This document shows, piece after piece, positions 7,317 to 15,545 of a stretch of 18,598 nucleotides of DNA (the stretch's first letter is position 1; every line of letters starts with the position of its first letter). The DNA comes from Actinomycetes bacterium (GTDB taxonomy: Bacteria > Actinomycetota > Actinomycetes > Actinomycetales > Dermabacteraceae), in the NCBI GenBank assembly GCA_023389045.1, contig JAEWEZ010000060.1:1-18598 (forward strand). The letters run 5' to 3'. The notes below the pieces were generated by a model. That model saw only the letters and a list, made by a program, of their open reading frames with translations, was not told where the DNA came from and ran no database searches. A program made the position numbers and the translations under genes.

Positions 7317-8336
7317 GTGACCCGACTTCCGATCTGGCGCTCCCTGGAGGAGGTGCCTACCGACCTGGGCGGGACCGCCGTGTCGATCGGCAACTACGAC
7401 GGCGTCCACCGAGGGCACCAGGAAGTGCTGCGTCAGCTTGGCCAGGCTGCCGCCGAGCGGAATCTTGCGCCGGTGGCGATGACCTTCTGGCCGCATCCGC
7501 GCCACGTGATGGGCCGCCCCGATGCGCCGGACCTAATCTGCGATCACAGCGACCGGGACCGCCTGCTGCTCCTGACCGGCCTCGCCGGCGTACTCGACCT
7601 CGAGTTCACCTGGGAGTTTGCGCAGCACACCCCTGAGGAATTCGTGCGGATCTTCCTGGTGGAGGGTCTGAACATGCGCTGCGTAGTGCTCGGCGAAGAC
7701 GCCCTCTTCGGCAAGGGCAACAGCGGAAACATCCACACCATGCGGGAACTCGGGCGCAGGTACGGCTTCGACGTGCTGACCGTGGAGGAGTTCGGGCCCG
7801 ACAACGACGGCGGCGGAGATCGGATCTCTTCCTCCGCGATCCGCGCGGCCCTCCTCGACGGGCGAGTGGGGGAGGCCGCCGTGATGCTGGGGCGCCCCCA
7901 CACCGTCACCGACACCGTTCACCACGGGCACCGACGCGGCCGAGAGCTGGGATTCCCCACCGCGAACCTCGGTCCCGCTCCGCTCGGTTTGATTCCGGCC
8001 GACGGGGTCTACGCCGGCCGTGCCACCGTCACCGCTCAGCATCTCTCGCATCACGGCACTGCGCCGCTCACGGGCGCGCCCTGCACGATCTCTATCGGCA
8101 CGAACCCCACCTTCGATGTGGAGGGCGCTCCGCGCCGCACCGTTGAGGCCTATGTGCATGGCGCCCATGACCTCGACCTCTACGGCGACACCCTGCGTCT
8201 GGAGTTCATCGACTTCCAGCGCCCCACCCTGCGCTTCCACAGCGCCGAGGAGCTCGTGGAGCAAATGCACCGTGATGTGGGGGTGACCCGCAGCACCCTC
8301 GAGGCTGCGCCATCGCCACTGCACCTGTCGGACTGA
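7317..8336 (+). CDS. ribF: Bifunctional riboflavin kinase/FAD synthetase
   Basis: The enzyme phosphorylates riboflavin to FMN and adenylylates FMN to FAD. The product has 339 residues and a GTG start at 7317, with GAAGGAA (7301-7307) nine nt upstream. The N-terminal adenylyltransferase domain has SIGNYDGVHRGH (nucleotide-binding GxxDGVHxGH, residues 25-34) and ends with RISSSAIR (169-176). The C-terminal kinase domain has GRPHTVTDTVHHGHRRGRELGFPTANLG (PTAN at 214-217), ADGVYAG, SIGTNPTF and a final VEAYVHG...LYGDTLRLEFIDFQRP. The order ribF-rpsO-pnp is classical. Length and motifs are intact. Confidence 0.97.
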   Translation: MTRLPIWRSLEEVPTDLGGTAVSIGNYDGVHRGHQEVLRQLGQAAAERNLAPVAMTFWPHPRHVMGRPDAPDLICDHSDRDRLLLLTGLAGVLDLEFTWEFAQHTPEEFVRIFLVEGLNMRCVVLGEDALFGKGNSGNIHTMRELGRRYGFDVLTVEEFGPDNDGGGDRISSSAIRAALLDGRVGEAAVMLGRPHTVTDTVHHGHRRGRELGFPTANLGPAPLGLIPADGVYAGRATVTAQHLSHHGTAPLTGAPCTISIGTNPTFDVEGAPRRTVEAYVHGAHDLDLYGDTLRLEFIDFQRPTLRFHSAEELVEQMHRDVGVTRSTLEAAPSPLHLSD

Positions 8337-8492
8337 TACCCTGCCAAGGCCGTCATATCGGCCGCGGAGAGCTCAACAGCCCCACGCGACGTCCCCCGAT
8401 TCCTCGGAGGGCGCACCGCGCAGGGAGAGCTCGCACACAGAGCCCGGGAGAACAGGCCCCGGCGCGCCGCGCAACGACACCTCAGGAGAGAC
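8337..8492 (+). other. rpsO leader / ribF-rpsO intergenic region
   Basis: This 156-bp GC-rich spacer may contain the rpsO promoter and an S15-binding leader. TACCCT (8337-8342) could be a -10 box, with no good -35. A small perfect hairpin lies at 8348-8352/8359-8363. GAGAGCTC occurs twice, near 8366 and 8421. AGGAG at 8484-8488 is the ribosome binding site for rpsO. Autoregulatory S15 leaders are known in several bacterial groups, but I cannot fold this one to a known class by eye. Confidence 0.3.
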
Positions 8493-8762
8493 ATGGCCTT
8501 CGACGCCGCCACCAAGCAGGAAATCATCAAGGAGTACGCGACCGCCGAGGGCGACACCGGCTCCCCGGAGGTTCAGGTGGCCCTGCTCACCCACCGCATC
8601 AAGTACCTCACCGAGCACCTCAAGACCCACAAGCACGACCACCACAGCCGTCGCGGGCTGATGCTGCTGGTCGGCCAGCGCAAGCGTCTTCTGCAGTACC
8701 TGCAGAACGTGGACATCGAGCGTTACCGTGCGCTGATCCAGCGCCTCGGCCTGCGTCGATGA
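8493..8762 (+). CDS. rpsO: 30S ribosomal protein S15
   Basis: S15 binds the central domain of 16S rRNA early in 30S assembly. The product has 89 residues, the standard length, and starts at ATG 8493 behind AGGAG. The family pattern is complete: EYATAEGDTGSPEVQVALLTHRI, LTEHLKTHKHDHHSRRGLMLLVGQRKRLLQYL and the C-terminal RYRALIQRLGLRR. In other bacteria it is often cotranscribed with pnp. Confidence 0.99.
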   Translation: MAFDAATKQEIIKEYATAEGDTGSPEVQVALLTHRIKYLTEHLKTHKHDHHSRRGLMLLVGQRKRLLQYLQNVDIERYRALIQRLGLRR

Positions 8763-8770
8763 CAGCACCC

Positions 8771-8804
8771 GCTGCTCGTCCCCTCGGGACGGGCGGCGGT
8801 TTCC
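8771..8804 (+). terminator. Hairpin 1 after rpsO, possible terminator or attenuator
   Basis: Arms 8771-8782 and 8786-8797 form a 12-bp stem with two G-U pairs and the loop CTC, followed by GGTTTCCT. It starts 8 bp past the rpsO stop. It is the best terminator candidate of the four hairpins in this gap, although the U-tract is short. Confidence 0.6.
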
Positions 8805-8806
8805 TG

Positions 8807-8870
8807 CGCCCCGCCATCATGGCGGGGCGAGGGCGCGCAAGCGCCCCCTAACCGGGCGGATAGCCGCCCC
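8807..8870 (+). promoter_or_regulatory. Three further tandem hairpins in the rpsO-pnp spacer
   Basis: Hairpin 2 has perfect 9-bp arms (8807-8815/8821-8829) around ATCAT. Hairpin 3 has 6-bp arms (8831-8836/8841-8846) closed by GCAA, a GNRA tetraloop. Hairpin 4 has 6-bp arms (8854-8859/8864-8869) around ATAG. All three follow hairpin 1 within 70 bp. In E. coli and Streptomyces the rpsO-pnp spacer holds a terminator and RNase III sites through which PNPase controls its own mRNA, so a similar role is a reasonable inference here. Confidence 0.55.
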
Positions 8871-9012
8871 GACCACCCCGCCCCGAGAGATACGGTCCTC
8901 GGCAGTGACGTGCGGATCGGAGGATGGCCCGACGGAGAACCACTCCGCAGCCACCACCCCCGCCACCGCGCGCGACTGACGATGGCCGCATCGCACGGGG
9001 CATCCCCACATC

Positions 9013-9020
9013 AAAGGAGA
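9013..9020 (+). promoter_or_regulatory. Ribosome binding site that fixes the pnp start
   Basis: AAAGGAGA ends 5 nt before ATG 9026. The frame is open upstream to 8924, but those 34 codons (a run of six prolines among Arg and Thr) do not resemble PNPase and lack a comparable site. Confidence 0.8.
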
Positions 9021-9025
9021 GACCC

Positions 9026-11293
9026 ATGGCCATGGAAGGCCCTGAGATCGCCGCGACCACCGCCGTTATCGACAACGGCTCCTTCGGTCGCCGCGAGATC
9101 CGCTTCGAGACCGGGCGTCTGGCCCAGCAGGCCGCCGGCGCCGTCGCCGTCTACCTCGACGACGACACGATGGTCTTCTCGGCAACCGCCGTGTCCAACA
9201 AGCCCAAGGACCAGTTCGACTTCTTCCCGCTCACGGTGGATGTCGAAGAGCGTATGTACGCTGCCGGCCGCATCCCCGGCTCCTTCTTCCGCCGCGAAGG
9301 CCGCCCCGGCACCGACGCGATCCTCGCCGCCCGCCTCACCGACCGCCCGCTGCGCCCCGCCTTCGTGAAGGGCCTGCGCAATGAGGTCCAGGTCGTGCTG
9401 ACCGTCATGGCTGCCGGCCCGGACGACGCCTACGACGTCGTCGGCATCAACGGTGCCTCCGCCTCCACCCAGATTTCCGGTCTGCCCTTCTCCGGCCCGA
9501 TCGGCGGCGTGCGCATCGCGCTCATGCCCACCGCTCAGGGCGGCCAGTGGGTGGCCTTCCCGACCTTCTCGCAGCTGGAAGAGGCCGTCTTCTCGAAGGT
9601 CGTGGCCGGCCGCATCGTCGAAGACGATGTCGCGATCATGATGGTCGAGGCCGAAGCCACCGATAACGCCTGGGACCTGGTCAAGAACCAGGGCGCGATC
9701 GCCCCCACCGAGGAGGTCGTGGCCGAGGGTCTGGAGGCCGCCAAGGTCTTTATCCGCACCCTGTGCGAGGCCCAGCTCGAACTGGCCAAGACCGCTGCGA
9801 AGCCGGTGCGCGAGTTCCCGCTGTTCCTGGACTACCAGGACGATGCCTACGCCGCCGTAGAGGCCGCCGCGAGCGACCGTCTGCGCGAGGTGATGTCCAT
9901 TGCCGGTAAGCAGGAGCGCGAGGAAACCACCGAAGAGCTGCTGGCCGAGGTGCTCGAGGAGCTTGCCGGCGAAGACAAGGAGTTCTTCGAGCGCGAGAAG
10001 GAAATCACCGGCGCCTACCGTGCGCTGACCAAGAAGATCGTGCGCCAGAAGATCCTCACTGAGGGTGTGCGTATCGACGGCCGCGGCCTGCGCGATATCC
10101 GCCAGCTCTCCGCTGAGGTGGAGGTGCTCCCGCGCGTGCACGGCTCGGCTCTGTTCCAGCGTGGCGAAACCCAGATCCTGGGCGTGACCACCCTGAACAT
10201 GCTGAAGATGGAACAGCAGATCGATTCGCTCAGCCCCATCGATCACAAGCGCTACATCCACCACTACAACTTCCCGCCGTACTCCACCGGCGAGACCGGC
10301 CGCGTCGGCTCCCCGAAGCGCCGCGAGATCGGCCACGGCATGCTCGCCGAGCGCGCCCTGGTTCCGGTGCTCCCGGGCCGCGAGGAGTTCCCCTACGCGA
10401 TCCGTCAGGTCTCCGAGGCTCTCGGCTCCAACGGCTCCACCTCGATGGGCTCCGTCTGCGCCTCCACCCTGTCGCTGCTGAACGCCGGTGTGCCGCTGAA
10501 GGCCCCGGTGGCCGGTATCGCCATGGGCTTGGTCTCCGACCAGGTCGAGGGTGAAACCAAGTACGCCGCCCTGACCGACATTCTCGGTGCCGAGGACGCC
10601 TTCGGTGACATGGACTTCAAGGTGGCCGGCACCAGCGAGTTCGTGACCGCGATCCAGCTCGACACCAAGCTCGACGGCATCCCCGCCTCGGTGCTCGCTT
10701 CGGCGCTGGCTCAGGCCCGCGAAGCCCGCCTGCACATCCTGGACGTGCTGAACGAGGCGATCGACGCTCCCGACGAGATGAGCCCGAACGCCCCGCGCGT
10801 GATCGCCGTGACCATCCCTGTCGACAAGATCGGTGCGGTGATCGGCCCCAAGGGTCAGATGATCAACCAGATCCAGGACGACACCGGCGCGGACATCACC
10901 ATCGAGGACGACGGCACCGTCTACATCGGCGCCACCGACGGCCCCTCCGCGGAGGCCGCCCGCAGCGCGATCAACGCGATCGCCAACCCGATGGTTCCCG
11001 AGGTCGGCGAGCGCTACCTCGGCACCGTCGTGCGCGTGGTGGACTTCGGCGCCTTCATCTCGCTGACCCCCGGCAAGGACGGTCTGCTGCACGTGACCCA
11101 GCTGCGCAAGCTCAACGGTGGCAAGCGCGTGGATAACGTCGAGGACGTCGTCCAGGTGGGCCAGAAGATCGAGGTTGAGATCCGCGAGATCGACAACCGC
11201 GGCAAGATCAGCCTCGCCGTGATCGAGGATGAGGCTGAGGGTGCGAAGGAGTCGGCCGAGTCGGCTGCTTCTGAGGAGCCCACCGCCGAGTGA
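9026..11293 (+). CDS. pnp: Polynucleotide phosphorylase (3'-5' exoribonuclease)
   Basis: PNPase degrades RNA phosphorolytically and can add tails; in actinobacteria it is a main polyadenylating enzyme. The product has 755 residues, slightly longer than the E. coli enzyme. The first RNase PH domain starts at about residue 15 (NGSFGRREIRFETGRLA). A helical domain follows. The second RNase PH domain starts near DGRGLRDIRQL (351) and holds D524 and D530 in EDAFGDMD, which align with the E. coli catalytic Asp486 and Asp492. The KH domain has GPKG at 607-610, and the S1 domain begins near GERYLGTVVRVVDFGAF (661). The tail is acidic and Ala/Glu-rich. All domains are intact. It lies 263 bp after rpsO, behind a cluster of hairpins. 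Confidence 0.98.
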   Translation: MAMEGPEIAATTAVIDNGSFGRREIRFETGRLAQQAAGAVAVYLDDDTMVFSATAVSNKPKDQFDFFPLTVDVEERMYAAGRIPGSFFRREGRPGTDAILAARLTDRPLRPAFVKGLRNEVQVVLTVMAAGPDDAYDVVGINGASASTQISGLPFSGPIGGVRIALMPTAQGGQWVAFPTFSQLEEAVFSKVVAGRIVEDDVAIMMVEAEATDNAWDLVKNQGAIAPTEEVVAEGLEAAKVFIRTLCEAQLELAKTAAKPVREFPLFLDYQDDAYAAVEAAASDRLREVMSIAGKQEREETTEELLAEVLEELAGEDKEFFEREKEITGAYRALTKKIVRQKILTEGVRIDGRGLRDIRQLSAEVEVLPRVHGSALFQRGETQILGVTTLNMLKMEQQIDSLSPIDHKRYIHHYNFPPYSTGETGRVGSPKRREIGHGMLAERALVPVLPGREEFPYAIRQVSEALGSNGSTSMGSVCASTLSLLNAGVPLKAPVAGIAMGLVSDQVEGETKYAALTDILGAEDAFGDMDFKVAGTSEFVTAIQLDTKLDGIPASVLASALAQAREARLHILDVLNEAIDAPDEMSPNAPRVIAVTIPVDKIGAVIGPKGQMINQIQDDTGADITIEDDGTVYIGATDGPSAEAARSAINAIANPMVPEVGERYLGTVVRVVDFGAFISLTPGKDGLLHVTQLRKLNGGKRVDNVEDVVQVGQKIEVEIREIDNRGKISLAVIEDEAEGAKESAESAASEEPTAE

Positions 11294-11348
11294 TCTGAGC
11301 GCGTGATCCACGACGGGCAGCGCCTTCGGTGCGTCCGTGAGCGATAGA

Positions 11349-11383
11349 CAGGGCGGCATTCCCGACACGGGGATGCCGCCCTG
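11349..11383 (+). terminator. Hairpin after pnp, probable terminator
   Basis: Arms 11349-11363 and 11369-11383 form a 15-bp stem (one G-U pair) with the loop GACAC, 55 bp past the pnp stop. There is no T-run after it. A second small hairpin (CCGCA/TGCGG, 11384-11395) follows directly. Stems without U-tracts are frequent in actinobacteria, and the position supports a terminator. Confidence 0.7.
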
Positions 11384-11488
11384 CCGCATCTGCGGCGATG
11401 AGCGGTGGTCGGGTACCGTGGGACAGCCGATGACAAAGGCAAGCGAAACCGCTGCCACCTGGGGAACAGAGGGGAAGGACCGGTGAAT

Positions 11489-13342
11489 ATGGGCGACGGG
11501 GCATCCATGGTCTGCAGGCTGTCTCCCCTACGGGGGAGCCGCATGCTGTGGTGGATCCTGGGCGGTGTCGCCTCCCTGCTGGTTCTGGCCGGCTGCGGGG
11601 TGGAGGTGCAGACACGCCTGGATCTTGCCGAGGCCGGCTCGGGAACCCGCACCATCACCCTCAGCGCCGAGGCGGGGGTGCTCGGCTCGACGGGCACGGA
11701 TCCCGCGGGAGTGGAGCGGGTGATCCTGGAGAACTTGCCCGGCCCCCTGGAGTACCAGGGCAAGAAGGCGGATGCGTCCCGGACGGTTTTCACTTTCACC
11801 CTGGACTTCGATAGCCCCGAGGACTATCAGCGCAAGGTGGCCACCGTGCTGCAGGCCGGTGAGATCGATGCGCAGCGTGCCGAGGTGAGGGTGCAGCGGG
11901 GTAAACCGCCGTTTGGTTCGGGGATGCGCTGGGAGGAGGCCTTCACCTCCCGTGACCTCATGGACTGGATGGTTGACGCGCTGGTTGCGCAGAATCTGCT
12001 GAATCAGGATCAGGCCGGAACGATTCTGGTGGCAGGCAACACGGTCGCGGTTCTGGAGGGGCAGGAACACAGCACGGGGGAGTTGATTCGCGTTGGCCAG
12101 GTGGAGGACCGCGGGGTTGTGGCCCTGCATGTGTTCACGGACGGTCTCGAAACCGAGGGTAAGTATGTGCGCACGATTTCGTACCGCCTGCCCGCGGCAG
12201 CGCAGGATGCCGATCCCGCTGGGTATGAAAAGTTTTTCCGCTCGGTGACCCCCAAGGGAGGGGAGGTGACGGCTCCGCAGGGCGGCGATGACACCTGGAC
12301 GGTGCGATTCCCCGAAGGAACCGCGAAACAGGTCGCTGCCTGGACGGATACAGCGTTGCGCACTAAAGGCACGGTCTTTGACGTCACCCATGCCACCGGT
12401 GATCAGGGTGTTCTGGATGTGCGCACCACGGTGCGTGATGAGCTGAGCTGCACGGATATTTGCGATCCGAAGGTGGAGATCACCCGGCAGGTGGCGGGCC
12501 CTGCTAGCTGGGCGGGCCAGAACGGCAGGGTGATGGAGGACAGGGCGCGTTTTGATCTGCGTGGGGAAAGCGAAACCATCGCGCATCCGATCACGCTGGA
12601 GCGCGTGGAGATTGCTCTTCACCTTGATGTGACGGGTCAGGCTTCGCTGCAGATGCGGGTGGTGACGCCGGCGGGGGAGGACCCGCGGATCAGCGCTGCG
12701 CTCGTGGAGTGGCTGCGCAGCGGGGGAGAGTACCGGGTGGAGCAGACGGGGGATTCCCTGACCGCCCATGAGGTTCTGGTGGATGCCGCTGATGCGCAGC
12801 AGCTGGATGCGAGCCTGCGTTCCTTCGGGTTTACGAAGGCCTCTGACGGCCCGGGCGCCCTGGTAGAGGTCACGGAAGGCACGGGCGATCTAACCACGGA
12901 TCGGCATCAGGTCTGGTTGGATCTGGGGGTTCCGCAGGCGCTTCGGGTGGCCGGCGGGAAGACGCCTGTGACCTGGTCGGTGCGGCTGGAGGGGAAAGGT
13001 GAGCTGGCGGGGGTCGAGCAGGCCAAGCCGGCACTCGGCCCCGGCCCGAATGGCTCGCGGGTGGCGGCGAGCACTCTGGAGCAGCCGACTCTGACGGCCC
13101 GGCTGGAGGTGACAACGAGCCGATGGGAGTCGCTGGGGCTTGCCCTGGGCGTGATGTTCGCTGCGCTGCTCGCGGTGGTTCTGGTGGCTGTGTTTGTGAC
13201 GCTGCGGCTGCTGGCCCTGCGTCGGGAGAGTGCGCAGTTGCGTGCGAGCGGAGAGGCTCACCAGGCCCAGCATGCCGAGGGTGAGGGAACCCACGCGGCC
13301 CCTGATGAGGGTCCCGTGGGAGAATCAAGCAGTGCCAGTTGA
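11489..13342 (+). CDS. Large predicted lipoprotein with C-terminal membrane helix, function unknown
   Basis: The 617-residue product is read from ATG 11489; GGGGAAGGA (11471-11479) lies nine nt upstream. GTG 11483 is a possible alternative. Arg10, Arg15 and Arg18 precede a hydrophobic core that ends in the lipobox LVLAGC, so C36 would be lipidated after signal peptidase II cleavage. A single strong helix lies at about 549-571 (LGLALGVMFAALLAVVLVAVFVTL), followed by a charged tail that should be cytoplasmic. The protein would therefore be held at both ends, with about 510 residues outside the membrane. C321 and C325 (SCTDIC) could form a disulfide. The layout of lipobox, beta-rich body and C-terminal helix recalls LppM/DUF3153 proteins, which are much shorter; I treat that only as a resemblance. 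The next gene begins inside its 3' end, so the two are probably cotranscribed. Confidence 0.75.
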   Translation: MGDGASMVCRLSPLRGSRMLWWILGGVASLLVLAGCGVEVQTRLDLAEAGSGTRTITLSAEAGVLGSTGTDPAGVERVILENLPGPLEYQGKKADASRTVFTFTLDFDSPEDYQRKVATVLQAGEIDAQRAEVRVQRGKPPFGSGMRWEEAFTSRDLMDWMVDALVAQNLLNQDQAGTILVAGNTVAVLEGQEHSTGELIRVGQVEDRGVVALHVFTDGLETEGKYVRTISYRLPAAAQDADPAGYEKFFRSVTPKGGEVTAPQGGDDTWTVRFPEGTAKQVAAWTDTALRTKGTVFDVTHATGDQGVLDVRTTVRDELSCTDICDPKVEITRQVAGPASWAGQNGRVMEDRARFDLRGESETIAHPITLERVEIALHLDVTGQASLQMRVVTPAGEDPRISAALVEWLRSGGEYRVEQTGDSLTAHEVLVDAADAQQLDASLRSFGFTKASDGPGALVEVTEGTGDLTTDRHQVWLDLGVPQALRVAGGKTPVTWSVRLEGKGELAGVEQAKPALGPGPNGSRVAASTLEQPTLTARLEVTTSRWESLGLALGVMFAALLAVVLVAVFVTLRLLALRRESAQLRASGEAHQAQHAEGEGTHAAPDEGPVGESSSAS

Positions 13343-14669
13343 CCTGATCATGCAGGACGCTACCTCGGACGTCATGCTCGACGAGGCGGCAGGAATCCGC
13401 CGGAGCGTGCTTCCCGGCGGCGCCCGTCTGCTCACCCAAACCGACCCTTCCGTGCATTCGGCAAGCGTGGGGCTCTGGCTCCCGGTCGGCTCCCGTGATG
13501 AACGCCCCGAGCATGCCGGATCCACCCATGTGCTCGAACATCTCCTGTTCAAGGGCACGCATCGGCGCACTGCCCTGGATATTGCGACGGCGTTCGACGA
13601 GGTCGGTGGCGACTCCAATGCCGTCACCGCCAAGGAGCACACCCTCTACTACGGGCGGGTGCGCTCGGTGGATCTTCCCCGCGCCCTCGACGTGCTCACC
13701 GATATGGTCACCTCCAGTCTGCTCACGGAGGAATCCCTCCTCACGGAGCGTGAGGTGATTCTGGAGGAGCTTGCGGCTGCCTCCGATGACCCCCAAGACG
13801 TGGGCTACGAGACCTTCCTCGCCGATGTGCTCGGGGCGGAAACCCCGCTGGGGCGGCCGGTGGGTGGAACTGCCCAGACCGTGAATGCGCTCAGCATCCA
13901 GGATGTGCGCGACCACCGCGCTGAGCACTACCGCACCGACAATCTCGTGGTCACCGCCGTCGGTGATGTGGACCATGACGAGGTGCGCGCCCTGCTCTTG
14001 GAGGGGCTCGCGCGGGGAGGCTGGGATCTGACCGAGGGTGTGCTGCCGTCGGTGCGTCGTCGCCCCGCCCACCCGGTGCCGGAAGAGACCGCGCAGGGGC
14101 GGCTCTCCCGCGTGCTCGAACCCCGTCGGCTCACCCGCCCCACCGAGCAGAACCACATTTACGTGGGTGGCCCCGGTGTGGCCTCAGCCAGCGATGACCG
14201 TCATGCGCTCTCGATGCTGATGTCGATCCTCGGGGGTGGGATGTCCTCCCGCCTATTCCAGAACGTGCGTGAAAAGCGCGGACTCGCCTACACGGTGCAC
14301 TCTTTCAGCGCCTCCTACCGGGACGCGGGCCTGTTCGGGATGTATGCCGCCTGCCGTCCCTCCCGCACCGCCGTGGTGGTGGATCTGCTGGCCCATGAAC
14401 TCGCCGAGATGGGGGAGAAGGGCGTGACCGGCGCGGAAATGGACCGTGCCCGCGGGCAGATGGCGGGCGGATTCGCCCTCGGCCTGGAAGACACCAGCAG
14501 CCGTATGGGGCGCCTCGGGGCGAGCGAACTGATCCAGGGCCGCTACTGGTCGGTCGAGGAAATCCTCGAGAGGATCGGTGCCGTCACCGCCCAGGAGGTG
14601 CAGGACCTCGCGGCACGTTTCGCACAGACCTTCACCGCCCGGGTTGACGTCGGCCCCGACGGCACCTGA
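13332..14669 (+). CDS. M16 family zinc metallopeptidase (processing-peptidase type)
   Basis: M16 peptidases cut peptides within a clam-shell chamber. The product has 445 residues from GTG 13332, with GGGAGAA (13318-13324) seven nt upstream, and overlaps the preceding gene by 11 bases. ATG 13350 is an alternative. The inverted zinc motif is H66-VLE69-H70 with LLFKG after it. E146 in EREVILEE sits 76 residues beyond H70, matching the third ligand of mitochondrial-processing-type enzymes. The C-terminal half shows SILGGGMSSRLFQNVREKRGLAYTVHSF, the family's second conserved block. All active-site elements are present. The neighbourhood pnp / M16 peptidase / dapB recurs in actinobacteria, but the natural substrate is not known to me. 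Confidence 0.94.
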   Translation: MPVDLIMQDATSDVMLDEAAGIRRSVLPGGARLLTQTDPSVHSASVGLWLPVGSRDERPEHAGSTHVLEHLLFKGTHRRTALDIATAFDEVGGDSNAVTAKEHTLYYGRVRSVDLPRALDVLTDMVTSSLLTEESLLTEREVILEELAAASDDPQDVGYETFLADVLGAETPLGRPVGGTAQTVNALSIQDVRDHRAEHYRTDNLVVTAVGDVDHDEVRALLLEGLARGGWDLTEGVLPSVRRRPAHPVPEETAQGRLSRVLEPRRLTRPTEQNHIYVGGPGVASASDDRHALSMLMSILGGGMSSRLFQNVREKRGLAYTVHSFSASYRDAGLFGMYAACRPSRTAVVVDLLAHELAEMGEKGVTGAEMDRARGQMAGGFALGLEDTSSRMGRLGASELIQGRYWSVEEILERIGAVTAQEVQDLAARFAQTFTARVDVGPDGT

Positions 14670-14700
14670 GCCCCGCTGGCACCCAGCCCCACCCGGCACC

Positions 14701-14717
14701 GTGGGCGTGGCGCCCAC
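14701..14717 (+). other. Small perfect hairpin ahead of dapB
   Basis: GTGGGCG and CGCCCAC pair over 7 bp around a TGG loop in the 101-bp gap between the M16 peptidase and dapB. No T-tract follows. It may be a weak terminator or simply a leader structure. No lysine riboswitch is visible here. Confidence 0.3.
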
Positions 14718-14770
14718 GAACCCAGCCCTTGTCGATACCCACCACAGACCCCAACCGGAAGGACCCTCCC

Positions 14771-15538
14771 ATGAGCAGCGCATCCACCGATCCGATCCGC
14801 GTGGCCGTCCTCGGCGCCCCCGGGCGGATGGGCACGGCCTCCTGCCAGGCCGTGGAGCAGGCCGAGGACATGGAACTGGTGGCCCGCATCGGGGTGGATG
14901 ATGACCGTCAGCAGGTGCTGGAGGCCGGGGCACAGGTGGTCATCGACTTCACCGTTCCCGATGCTGCCCTCGACAATGTGCTCTGGGCGGTCCAGCACGG
15001 CCTGCACGCCGTGGTCGGCACCAGTGGCTGGAGCGAAGAGGCACGCGAGCAGGTGCGGCAGGCACTCGCCGAGCATCCCGAGGTGGGTGTGCTGATCGCC
15101 CCGAACTTCGCGATCGGTGCCGTTCTCGCCATGCGTTTCGCACAGATTGCCGCGCGCTACTACGAGAGCGCCGAGATCATCGAGATGCACCACCCCAATA
15201 AACTCGATGCCCCCTCCGGCACGGCTGTCGCTACCGCGGCCGCGATCGCCGCTGGCCGCGCGGAGGCTGGACTCGGCCCGGTTCCGGATGCCACCGAGAA
15301 GGACCCCGATCATGCGCGCGGGGCCGTGGTGGATGGGATCCACGTGCATGCGGTGCGTCAGCGCGGCCTGATCGCCCACGAGGTGGTGCAGTTCGGTTCC
15401 GAGGGGGAGCAGTTCCTGCTGCGCCACGACTCCTTCGACCGCGCGAGCTTCATGCCCGGCGTGCTCCTCGGCGTGCGCGAGGTGGCGGCGCATCCCGGGC
15501 TCACCGTGGGCCTGGACCACTACATGGATCTGGGCTGA
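14771..15538 (+). CDS. dapB: 4-hydroxy-tetrahydrodipicolinate reductase
   Basis: DapB reduces 4-hydroxy-tetrahydrodipicolinate with NAD(P)H, in the pathway to meso-diaminopimelate and lysine. The product has 255 residues; ATG 14771 follows GGAAGGA (14757-14763) by seven nt. A longer frame opens at a TTG at 14729 without a site. The Rossmann motif is VAVLGAPGRMG (G15-G21). VIDFTVPDAALDNV and VVGTSGW complete the nucleotide domain. The catalytic block is E138-MHHPNKLDAPSGTA, with H140, H141 and K144 aligning to His159, His160 and Lys163 of the E. coli enzyme. The C-terminus (HDSFDRASFMPGVLLGVREV) is typical. Length and motifs are complete. It supplies diaminopimelate, the peptidoglycan residue joined by L,D-transpeptidases such as the one at 5338-6846. 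Confidence 0.97.
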   Translation: MSSASTDPIRVAVLGAPGRMGTASCQAVEQAEDMELVARIGVDDDRQQVLEAGAQVVIDFTVPDAALDNVLWAVQHGLHAVVGTSGWSEEAREQVRQALAEHPEVGVLIAPNFAIGAVLAMRFAQIAARYYESAEIIEMHHPNKLDAPSGTAVATAAAIAAGRAEAGLGPVPDATEKDPDHARGAVVDGIHVHAVRQRGLIAHEVVQFGSEGEQFLLRHDSFDRASFMPGVLLGVREVAAHPGLTVGLDHYMDLG

Positions 15539-15545
15539 GGCCGCC

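Noticed and set aside
8348..8363. Terminator between ribF and rpsO
   Set aside because: The stem is only 5 bp with a 6-nt loop and no T-tract follows.
9011..11458. 815-codon open frame on the minus strand, opposite pnp
   Set aside because: It mirrors the strong codon bias of pnp. The predicted protein is His/Gly/Leu-rich, resembles no family, and lies opposite a gene with full motif support.
14670..14770. Lysine riboswitch before dapB
   Set aside because: The gap is only 101 bp and shows just a 7-bp hairpin, too small for the lysine aptamer.
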